A stretch of DNA of 64,000 bases from Rhodanobacter sp. Root480 (GTDB lineage: Bacteria; Pseudomonadota; Gammaproteobacteria; Xanthomonadales; Rhodanobacteraceae): the NCBI RefSeq assembly GCF_001426645.1, contig NZ_LMEX01000002.1:640322-704321 (forward strand), written 5' to 3'. Shown here piece after piece: positions 1 through 6,720 of the stretch. Each line of letters starts with the position of its first letter. The stretch's first letter is position 1. The notes below the pieces were generated by a model. That model saw nothing but the letters and a program-made list of their open reading frames with translations. It did no database searches and had not been told where the DNA came from. Both the position numbers and the translations under genes were made by a program.

Positions 1-656
1 AGGTGGTCGAAGAGGCCCCCGCACCGGGCATCACGGCGGAGCTGCGCGCCGAGATCGGCAAGGTCTGCACCGATGCCTGCATCCGCATCGGCTACCGCGG
101 CGCCGGCACGTTCGAGTTCCTGTTCGAGGGCGGCAAGTTCTACTTCATCGAGATGAACACCCGCATCCAGGTCGAGCACCCGGTAACGGAGTGGATCACC
201 GGTGTCGATCTGGTGCGTGAGCAGTTGCTGATCGCCGGCGGCGAGAAGCTGTCGATCAGGCAGGAAGACATCGTGATCCGCGGCCACGCGATCGAGTGCC
301 GCATCAACGCCGAAGACCCCGACACCTTCATGCCCAGCCCCGGCACGGTGAAGCGCTTCGAGGCGCCGGGTGGCCCGGGCGTGCGCGTGGACACCCACCT
401 GTACGACGGCTACCGCATTCCGCCCAATTACGACTCGATGATCGGCAAGCTGATCGTGCACGGGCCCGACCGCGAAACCGCCATCGCCCGCATGCGGCTG
501 GCGCTGGCCGAGACGGTGATCGAGGGCGTGAAGTGCAACATCCCGCTGCAGCAGCGGATCATGAGCGACGTCGGATTCCAGCACGGCGGCCAGAACATCC
601 ATTACCTCGAAAAGCGCATGGCTGAGCAGAAAGAGAAAGCCGCCAGCGGCGCCTGA
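1..656 (+). CDS. accC: Biotin carboxylase subunit of acetyl-CoA carboxylase, C-terminal part (cut by window edge)
   Basis: AccC carboxylates the biotin on AccB with ATP and bicarbonate, the first step of fatty-acid synthesis. Only the last 217 or so residues are present. The frame is open at base 1, so the start lies outside the window. Visible are the active-site stretch [14 protein letters not shown], with the Arg and Glu residues of the biotin carboxylase active site, the [14 protein letters not shown] stretch and the [12 protein letters not shown] segment, followed by the family's [14 protein letters not shown]-terminus. The fragment aligns from about residue 233 of the 449-residue E. coli protein. 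accB is presumably just upstream. A palindromic repeat separates it from prmA. Confidence 0.97.
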   Translation, partial: VVEEAPAPGITAELRAEIGKVCTDACIRIGYRGAGTFEFLFEGGKFYFIEMNTRIQVEHPVTEWITGVDLVREQLLIAGGEKLSIRQEDIVIRGHAIECRINAEDPDTFMPSPGTVKRFEAPGGPGVRVDTHLYDGYRIPPNYDSMIGKLIVHGPDRETAIARMRLALAETVIEGVKCNIPLQQRIMSDVGFQHGGQNIHYLEKRMAEQKEKAASGA

Positions 657-664
657 CCACCTGC

Positions 665-732
665 AGGGGCGCACCCTGTGCGCGATGCTCTTCGTTACGG
701 ACGAAAGGCATCGCGCACAGGGTGCGCTCCTA
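665..732. repeat. Palindromic intergenic repeat (REP-like)
   Basis: Two near-perfect inverted arms, 665-688 and 708-732, flank a 19-base spacer and could form a long hairpin. The outer module (AGGNGCG at the base, CGCGATGC at the tip) also occurs in the repeats at 4766-4840 and 12400-12476, but the core here is CACCCTGTG rather than ACTTCAGT. It lies between accC and prmA and ends 19 bases before the prmA start. Function is unknown. Confidence 0.75.
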
Positions 733-751
733 CCTGCCACAGAAAACTCCC

Positions 752-1648
752 ATGCCTTTCCTCGAACTCTCTCTCGTCGTGCGCACCGAACAGCAACCCC
801 GCGCGGAAGAGGCGCTGGAGGATCTGGGTGCACTCTCGGTCACCTTGCGCGACGCCAATGCGGAGACGCCTGACGAACAGGCGATCTTCGAGCCCGGCGT
901 GGGCGAGTTGCCGTTGTGGCCCACGATCACGCTCGATGCGCTGTTCGACGAGCACACCGATCGCCGCGGTCTGGGCGCCGCGCTGGGCGAACTGCTGCCC
1001 TGGCTGGAACCCGACCAGCTCAGCTTCACCGAGGTCGCCGACCAGGATTGGGAGCGCGCCTGGATGGACCAGTTCAAGCCGATGCCGTTCGGGCGCCGGC
1101 TGTGGATCTACCCCTGGAACATCGAACCGCCGGCCGACGACGACCTGGTGGTGGTGCGGCTCGACCCCGGCCTCGCCTTCGGCAGCGGCACCCATCCCAC
1201 CACCGCCTTGTGCCTGGAATGGCTGGACGGGCTGGAGCTGGCCGGCAAGACCGTGACTGACTACGGCTGCGGCTCGGGCATCCTGGCGATCGCGGCGCTG
1301 AAGCTGGGCGCCGCCAGCGCCGTCGGCGTGGACAACGACCCGCAGGCGCTGACCGCGTCGCGCGACAACGCGGAACGCAACGGCGTGGCCGACCGGCTTG
1401 CCCTGTTCCTGCCCGACGACGTGGACGCCGACGCGGCCGATATCTTCGTCGCCAATATCCTGGCCGGCCCGCTGGGCGCATTGGCGCCCACCTTTGCCGC
1501 CGCCGCGAAACCCGGCGCGCCGTTCGCCATCTCCGGCATCCTCGACGGCCAGCAGGATGAACTGCTGCAGCGCTACGACGAATGGTTCGACGCGTTGCGC
1601 GTTGACATCCGCGAGGGCTGGGTGCGCATCAGCGGACGGCGCCGCTGA
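752..1648 (+). CDS. prmA: Ribosomal protein L11 methyltransferase
   Basis: PrmA trimethylates lysines and the N-terminus of ribosomal protein L11, using S-adenosylmethionine, in the cytoplasm. The protein is 298 residues, the usual length. An N-terminal substrate-recognition domain (about 1-60) is followed by a Rossmann methyltransferase domain with the family-specific stretch LDPGLAFGSGTHPTT near residue 140 and the SAM-binding DYGCGSGILAIA near 168. NILAGPL after motif IV is also typical. The ATG at 752 is chosen because the protein then starts MPFLELSL, as family members do. No strong Shine-Dalgarno is visible. It follows accC, a common arrangement. Confidence 0.96.
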   Translation: MPFLELSLVVRTEQQPRAEEALEDLGALSVTLRDANAETPDEQAIFEPGVGELPLWPTITLDALFDEHTDRRGLGAALGELLPWLEPDQLSFTEVADQDWERAWMDQFKPMPFGRRLWIYPWNIEPPADDDLVVVRLDPGLAFGSGTHPTTALCLEWLDGLELAGKTVTDYGCGSGILAIAALKLGAASAVGVDNDPQALTASRDNAERNGVADRLALFLPDDVDADAADIFVANILAGPLGALAPTFAAAAKPGAPFAISGILDGQQDELLQRYDEWFDALRVDIREGWVRISGRRR

Positions 1649-1664
1649 GCATGCGGGCTCGGGC

Positions 1665-1705
1665 CCGCTGACCGCTGACCGCTGGCCGCTGGCCGCTGGC
1701 CGCTG
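1665..1705. repeat. Heptanucleotide tandem repeat CCGCTGR
   Basis: Six head-to-tail copies of a 7-base unit: two CCGCTGA, then three CCGCTGG, then a partial CCGCTG. They sit in the 91-base gap between prmA and the zinc-ribbon gene. The array is short and in non-coding DNA, so copy number is likely to vary by slippage between strains. No function is implied. Confidence 0.7.
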
Positions 1706-1739
1706 CGCTAAGCTTGCGGCTCACCGAACGAAGGCGCCC

Positions 1740-2537
1740 ATGTATACGCAGTGTCCCGCTTGCCTCACCGTGTTTTCGCTGGACGTCGGGACACTGACGC
1801 TCGCCGGCGGACAGGTGTCGTGCGGGCATTGCGGCGACACCTTCGACGCGCTGGCCAACCTCACCGACCAGCTGCCGCCGGAGCCATTCCGGGAACTGCC
1901 GCTGCACCCGCCGCTGATGCGTCCGCCGCTGCTGGAGCTGGCGGTGTATCGCCCGCCGGTGGAGCCGATCGCGGTCGTCGTGGCCGATGCCGCCGGCAAC
2001 GCGATAGCCGATGCATCCGGGCCGCAGGCCTTTGCGCCACGCTTCGCGCGCAACCGGCGCGAATCGACCGAACGGTTCTGGCCATGGGTCTTCGCCTGCA
2101 CCTTCCTGACCTTGCTGCTGGGCAGCCAGCTGGCCTGGGCCAAGCGGGATTTCCTGATCCGCGATCCACAAAGCGGGCCCATGCTGCAGCAGATCTGCAA
2201 CACCTTGCATTGCCAGCTGCCACTGGTGGCCGCACCCGGGCAATTGCGGCTGCTCGCCAGCAACGTGCAAACCCACCCCAGCGTACCGGGCGCGCTGGTG
2301 ATCAGCCTCGGCGTGCGCAATGACGCGCCCTTCAGCCAGCCCTATCCGGTGGTGGCGCTGACGCTGTCCGATGCACAGGGCAAGCGTGTGGCGATGCGGC
2401 GCCTGCAACCGGCCGAATACCTCGATGACCCGCAGGCCGTGCAGCGCGGGCTGGCGCCGGGCAGCCGCACAGCCTTGTTGTTCGAGGTGGAAGACCCGGG
2501 CACACGTGCCGTCGCGTTCGCGTTCGATTTTGAATAG
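1740..2537 (+). CDS. Zinc-ribbon, DUF3426 membrane protein
   Basis: A 265-residue protein of the MJ0042-type zinc-finger plus DUF3426 family, whose biochemical role is not known. An N-terminal zinc ribbon has Cys5-x2-Cys8 and Cys28-x2-Cys31. A Pro-rich linker follows, then one transmembrane helix near residues 118-138 (FWPWVFACTFLTLLLGSQLAW). The C-terminal DUF3426 domain is predicted outside the membrane. The start is set at MYTQCPAC because the zinc ribbon begins there. The gene lies between prmA and fis, where relatives of this family are often found. In many gammaproteobacteria dusB sits before fis, but none is present here. Confidence 0.88.
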   Translation: MYTQCPACLTVFSLDVGTLTLAGGQVSCGHCGDTFDALANLTDQLPPEPFRELPLHPPLMRPPLLELAVYRPPVEPIAVVVADAAGNAIADASGPQAFAPRFARNRRESTERFWPWVFACTFLTLLLGSQLAWAKRDFLIRDPQSGPMLQQICNTLHCQLPLVAAPGQLRLLASNVQTHPSVPGALVISLGVRNDAPFSQPYPVVALTLSDAQGKRVAMRRLQPAEYLDDPQAVQRGLAPGSRTALLFEVEDPGTRAVAFAFDFE

Positions 2538-2602
2538 GCGACATCCTGCCGCACGAACATGACTGCACACGTCATGGCGAACGCGAACTCTCGCATCAGC
2601 AC

Positions 2603-2631
2603 TTAAAATTCCTGCCGCGCGCGGGTAGACT
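2603..2631 (+). promoter_or_regulatory. Candidate sigma-70 promoter for fis
   Basis: TTAAAA at 2603-2608 and TAGACT at 2626-2631 are separated by exactly 17 bases, with four of six matches to each consensus hexamer. It lies about 115 bases upstream of the fis start in the only sizeable gap before it. Prediction by eye only. Confidence 0.4.
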
Positions 2632-2746
2632 CGGTCCCTTCCCGCATGCGGCACATCGCCTTGCATGCGCGCCGCCATCGGCGGAGTCGAAAGAACTATA
2701 GCCAGCGGCCTATGCAGCCGCGCTTCGCATGCCAGAGGAAATGCTC

Positions 2747-3040
2747 GTGAACGCCGTCAGACTGCCTGTTGCCGAGGCCGCAAAACAGCCCCCGTCGCAG
2801 AGTACTTCGCAAAGCGCGTTGAGCGAGTGCGTCAGCCGCACCGTGCGCCGCTATCTCGCCGACATCGGCGATGCCGAATGCAGCGAGGGCCTGCACGCGA
2901 TGGTGCTGCGCGAAGTCGAAGGGCCGCTGCTGCGCGAGGTGATGGCGTTCCACGAAGGCAACCAGAGCCGCGCCGCCACCGCGCTGGGCATCAACCGCGC
3001 CACCCTGCGCAAGAAGCTGGCCATCTACGGGCTGCTGTGA
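2747..3040 (+). CDS. fis: DNA-binding protein Fis
   Basis: Fis is a nucleoid-associated, DNA-bending factor that adjusts growth-phase transcription, recombination and replication. The C-terminal helix-turn-helix is clear (NQSRAATALGINRATLRKKL, then AIYGLL at the end), as is the preceding helical core VEGPLLREVMAFHEGN. I place the start at GTG 2747, giving 97 residues, because GAGGA at 2735-2739 is then 7 bases upstream. ATG codons at 2729 and 2741 are in frame but have no spaced ribosome site. In many gammaproteobacteria fis is cotranscribed after dusB. Here it stands behind the DUF3426 gene instead. Confidence 0.92.
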   Translation: MNAVRLPVAEAAKQPPSQSTSQSALSECVSRTVRRYLADIGDAECSEGLHAMVLREVEGPLLREVMAFHEGNQSRAATALGINRATLRKKLAIYGLL

Positions 3041-3129
3041 TCGCGTCACCCCGCGCCACGTTTCCTCGCTGAAAACCGGGCAATCGTTCAGACGGCTATA
3101 CTGTGACGTTTTCCCCGCTGGAAAACGTC

Positions 3130-4740
3130 ATGCCCACACCCGATCTCGTCCCCGTCCGCCGCGCCCTGCTCAGTGTTTCCGACAAGAACGGCCTGATTGA
3201 CCTGGGCCGGCGATTGAGCGCGCGCGGCGTGGAGCTGCTGTCCACCGGCGGCAGCGCACGCGCATTGCGTGAGGCCGGCATCGCGGTCACCGACGTCAGC
3301 GACGTTACCGGTTTCCCCGAGATCATGGATGGCCGCGTCAAGACGCTGCACCCGAAAGTGCACGGCGGCCTGCTTGGCCGGCGCGGCACCGACGACGCGG
3401 TGATGGCCGAGCTGGGCATCGCGCCGATCGACCTGCTGGTGCTGAACCTCTATCCGTTCGAAGCCACCGTGGCCAAGCCCGACTGCACGCTGGAGGACGC
3501 GATCGAGAACATCGACATCGGCGGCCCGGCGATGCTGCGTTCGGCGGCCAAGAACTGGAACGACGTGGGCGTGCTGACCTCGCCCGACCAGTACGTCGAC
3601 GCGCTGGCCGAGATCGAAAGCGAGGGCGGCCTGCGCCGCGCCACACGTTTCAAGCTGGCCGTGGCCGCGTTCAACCGCGTGGCCAACTACGGCGGTGCCA
3701 TCAGCGACTACCTCTCCGGCCTGCAGCTCGATGACGCACACACCACGGTAGCCGGCCACGCGACCTTCCCGGCGCAGGCCAACGGCCGCCACGAAAAGGT
3801 GATGGATCTGCGCTACGGCGAAAACCCGCACCAGCAGGCCGCGTTCTACCGCGACCTCGCACCCGTGCCCGGCACGTTGGCCACGTTCCGCCAGTTGCAG
3901 GGCAAGGAGCTTTCGTTCAACAACATCGCCGACGCCGACGCCGCGTGGGAGTGTGTGCGCAGCTTCGTGAAGCCGGCCTGCGTGATCGTGAAACACGCCA
4001 ACCCCTGCGGTGTGGCAGTGAGCCTGGACGGCATCGGCAAGGCCTACGACCTGGCCTACCAGACCGATCCCACCTCGGCGTTCGGCGGCATCATCGCGTT
4101 CAACCGCGAGCTGGACGGCGCCACCGCGCAGGCCATCGTGGAGCGTCAATTCGTCGAAGTGGTGCTGGCGCCGGGCTATGCCGACGATGCGCTGAAGGCG
4201 TTCGCGAAGAAGGGCAACGTGCGCGTGCTGGAAATCCCGCCGCCGGCAGATGGCAACCTGCGTGCGCCGCATCCGGGCATGAACGTGAAACGCGTGGGCT
4301 CGGGCCTGCTGATCCAGACCGCCGACACCGGCATGATCGGCGCGGGCGACCTCAAGGTGGTGACCCGGCGCGCGCCCACGCCCGCACAGATCGACGACCT
4401 GATCTTCGCCTGGAAGGTGGCCAAGTTCGTCAAGTCCAACGCCATCGTCTACGCCCGCGACCGCCAGACCATCGGCGTCGGCGCCGGCCAGATGAGCCGC
4501 GTCTACAGCGCGAAGATCGCCGGCATCAAGGCCGCCGACGAGAAGCTGGAAGTACGCGGTTCGGTGATGGCGTCCGATGCGTTCTTCCCGTTCCGCGACG
4601 GCATCGACGCCGCCGCGGCAGCCGGCATCAGCGCGGTGATCCAGCCCGGCGGCTCGATGCGCGACAGCGAGGTGATCGCCGCCGCCGACGAACACGACAT
4701 CGCGATGGTGTTCACCGGCATGCGCCATTTCCGGCATTGA
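3130..4740 (+). CDS. purH: Bifunctional AICAR formyltransferase / IMP cyclohydrolase
   Basis: PurH carries out the last two steps of purine synthesis: formylation of AICAR with 10-formyl-tetrahydrofolate, then ring closure to IMP. It is 536 residues, close to the E. coli length of 529. Residues 1-150 are the MGS-like cyclohydrolase domain ([34 protein letters not shown]). The rest is the transformylase domain with the catalytic KHANPCG motif and the LRYGENPHQ stretch. The chosen ATG gives the conserved N-terminus. An extended -10-like TATACT lies at 3097-3102. purD, often next in this order, does not follow. Confidence 0.97.
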   Translation: MPTPDLVPVRRALLSVSDKNGLIDLGRRLSARGVELLSTGGSARALREAGIAVTDVSDVTGFPEIMDGRVKTLHPKVHGGLLGRRGTDDAVMAELGIAPIDLLVLNLYPFEATVAKPDCTLEDAIENIDIGGPAMLRSAAKNWNDVGVLTSPDQYVDALAEIESEGGLRRATRFKLAVAAFNRVANYGGAISDYLSGLQLDDAHTTVAGHATFPAQANGRHEKVMDLRYGENPHQQAAFYRDLAPVPGTLATFRQLQGKELSFNNIADADAAWECVRSFVKPACVIVKHANPCGVAVSLDGIGKAYDLAYQTDPTSAFGGIIAFNRELDGATAQAIVERQFVEVVLAPGYADDALKAFAKKGNVRVLEIPPPADGNLRAPHPGMNVKRVGSGLLIQTADTGMIGAGDLKVVTRRAPTPAQIDDLIFAWKVAKFVKSNAIVYARDRQTIGVGAGQMSRVYSAKIAGIKAADEKLEVRGSVMASDAFFPFRDGIDAAAAAGISAVIQPGGSMRDSEVIAAADEHDIAMVFTGMRHFRH

Positions 4741-4765
4741 TGACAGCCCCAGCAGAGCGGCTTTT

Positions 4766-4840
4766 GTAGGAGCGACTTCAGTCGCGATGCCTTTGCTTTG
4801 GGTTCCGCAGCAGGAGCATCGCGGCTGAAGCCGCTCCCAC
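4766..4840. repeat. Palindromic intergenic repeat (REP-like), ACTTCAGT family
   Basis: Inverted arms at 4766-4790 and 4816-4840 differ at three positions. The left arm contains GGAGCGACTTCAGTCGCGA. The same family recurs at 12400-12476, where the arms are perfect. It occupies the 170-base gap between purH and the GST gene, which otherwise shows nothing. Confidence 0.8.
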
Positions 4841-4910
4841 AGGAAGCACTGCGCTCACGCGCTGTTGAAGCTTTTAGTCACAGCATTGGTGCCCCAGACG
4901 GGAGGCTGCC

Positions 4911-5621
4911 ATGCGCTATGCGTTGTATTACTGGTCGGGTATCCAGGGCCGCGGTGAATTCATCCGGCTGGCACTGGAAGACGCCGGCGCCGATTACGAC
5001 GACGTAGCCCGCGACCAGGGCGACGATGCCATGACGCCCTTTCTCGAAGGCAAACACGAAGGCGCGCTGCCATTCGCGCCACCGTTCCTCAAAGCGGGCC
5101 GGCTGGTGATCGCGCAGGTGGCGGAAATCCTGCAATACCTGGGGCCACCGCTGAAGCTGGTGCCCGACGGGGACTCGCGTCGGCTGTACGCGCACCAGTT
5201 GCAGCTGACCATCACCGACGTCGTGGCCGAGATCCACGACAGCCATCATCCGATAGCCAGCAGCCTCTATTACGAGGACCAGCGCAGCGAAGCACGACGC
5301 CGCGCCAAAGACCTGCGCGAAAACCGCCTGCCGAAATTCCTGGGCTATTTCGAGCAGGTGCTGGAACGCAACGGTGGCCGGCATGCGCTGCGCCAGCACT
5401 CGTACGTCGACTTGTCGTTGTTCCAGTTGATGAGCGGCCTGGACTACGCCTTTCCCCGCGCGATGCAGCGATTGAAGCGCGAACTGCCGCTGCTGTGCGC
5501 GTTGAGCCAGCGCGTGGCGGAGCGGCCGCGGATTGCCGCCTACCTGGCATCGCCGCGCCGCCTGGCGTTCAACAAGGACGGCATTTTCCGCCACTACCCG
5601 GAACTGGACGACCCGCGCTGA
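4911..5621 (+). CDS. Glutathione S-transferase family protein
   Basis: A 236-residue cytosolic GST-fold protein. The N-terminal thioredoxin-like domain (1-80) starts YALYYWSGIQGRGEFIRLAL, the pattern of sigma/alpha-like GSTs in which the early Tyr activates glutathione. PPFLKAGRLVIAQVAEILQYL contains the cis-Pro and the glutathione-contacting region, though the usual Gln/Glu-Ser pair is not obvious (AQVAEI). The C-terminal half is all helical. The substrate cannot be told. The gene stands alone between a repeat and a convergent transporter gene. Confidence 0.85.
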   Translation: MRYALYYWSGIQGRGEFIRLALEDAGADYDDVARDQGDDAMTPFLEGKHEGALPFAPPFLKAGRLVIAQVAEILQYLGPPLKLVPDGDSRRLYAHQLQLTITDVVAEIHDSHHPIASSLYYEDQRSEARRRAKDLRENRLPKFLGYFEQVLERNGGRHALRQHSYVDLSLFQLMSGLDYAFPRAMQRLKRELPLLCALSQRVAERPRIAAYLASPRRLAFNKDGIFRHYPELDDPR

Positions 5622-5628
5622 CCTGCGC

Positions 5629-6060
5629 TCAGAACAGCGCGATCACCATCGCGCCGGCCACGATCAGCACGCCACCGATCAGCAGCGGCCAGCTTGGCCG
5701 TTCGCCCAGGAACACCAGCCCCAACACGATCGCCAGCGCCACGCTGAGCTTGTCTATCGGCGCCACCTTGCTCACCGGGCCGAGTTGAAGCGCGCGGTAG
5801 TAGCACAACCACGACAAGCCGGTGGCGATGCCGGACAACACCAGGAACAGCCAGCTGTGCAGCGGCAGGCCGGCAGGCCTGGCCCATTCGTGGCGCAGGC
5901 TGAGAATGCCGGCGGTGACCACAAGAATCACCACGGTGCGGATGAACGTGGCGAGGTTGGAGTTGATACCGACCACGCCGAGCTTGCCGAACAACGCAGT
6001 CAGCGCCGCGAACAACGCCGAGCCCAACGCAAACAGCAACCAGCTTTCACGCAATGGCAT
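5629..6060 (-). CDS. EamA-family small transporter (single DMT domain)
   Basis: A 143-residue hydrophobic protein with about five membrane helices, corresponding to one EamA repeat of the drug/metabolite transporter superfamily. The signature stretch RALQLGPVSKVAPIDKLSVALAIVLG is shared with bacterial single-domain members. Full-length DMT proteins have two such repeats, so this one probably acts as a dimer. The substrate is unknown. It ends 8 bases from the convergent GST gene and is followed on its 5' side by the DUF2782 gene in the same direction. Confidence 0.85.
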   Translation of the reverse strand: MPLRESWLLFALGSALFAALTALFGKLGVVGINSNLATFIRTVVILVVTAGILSLRHEWARPAGLPLHSWLFLVLSGIATGLSWLCYYRALQLGPVSKVAPIDKLSVALAIVLGLVFLGERPSWPLLIGGVLIVAGAMVIALF

Positions 6061-6111
6061 GGCGCGTCTCCGCTTCCAGTTGTCGCTCCTGGGCTTACGC
6101 GGTCAGGACGA

Positions 6112-6585
6112 TCAGCGGCCGGTGTCGGCGGGGGTCGAGTCATCCGTGGCCGGCGGGCTCTTGCCCCACTCCAGCACCTTGTACATCACCGGGCGGGTGG
6201 GCTTCTGGCCGTGCTCATCCACCAGCCGGCCCTGCGGGTCGACGGTGTAGGTGTGGGGAATGCCGGTTTTCGGCGTCACCACCACCATGTAGAGCTGGCC
6301 GTTGCGGCGGTATTCCTGGATGGTGTTGTCGCCCTCCTTGCGCACGGCGACGTCGGGCAGCGCATCGCTGGTGTCCGGCGCCGCAACCACGTTCGCCTGC
6401 GTTGACGGCACCGCGTGTGGCTTCAGGTCGAGCGGCTTTCTAGCGGGCGTGGCGGCGGGAGCCGTGGCGTGCACGCCCGGATCGTTGATGCCCGGCGGTG
6501 GCAGCGCCTTGGTCGGCGGTGTCTGCGCGAACGCGCTGGCGGCGAACAGCAAGCTGGAGGTGGCCAGCAGGACAACGGATTTCAT
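6112..6585 (-). CDS. DUF2782 exported protein
   Basis: A 157-residue protein with a signal peptide (MKSVVLLATSSLLFAASAFA) and a Pro/Ala-rich spacer. The C-terminal DUF2782 domain has the recognisable stretch IQEYRRNGQLYMVVVTPKTG followed by Y-x-VDPQGRL. The function of the family is not known. In Pseudomonas and Xanthomonadales it is a regular divergent neighbour of polA, as here. The ATG at 6585 is the only start that gives a signal peptide. The much longer open frame upstream is antisense to polA and not real. Confidence 0.88.
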   Translation of the reverse strand: MKSVVLLATSSLLFAASAFAQTPPTKALPPPGINDPGVHATAPAATPARKPLDLKPHAVPSTQANVVAAPDTSDALPDVAVRKEGDNTIQEYRRNGQLYMVVVTPKTGIPHTYTVDPQGRLVDEHGQKPTRPVMYKVLEWGKSPPATDDSTPADTGR

Positions 6586-6720
6586 GACGGTATCCTCGAT
6601 CGGAGCCCGCAGAATAACAGCGCCCATGCCCGCCAACCGTGAAGCGCAGCTGGCCACGCGTGCGAGAATGATCGGCCAACGGCCAGCGCGAAGCCGGCCG
6701 CCAGCAACGGTTGCCCTGTC

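Noticed and set aside
3088..4737. 549-codon minus-strand frame opposite purH
   Set aside because: Antisense shadow. purH is certain from its motifs.
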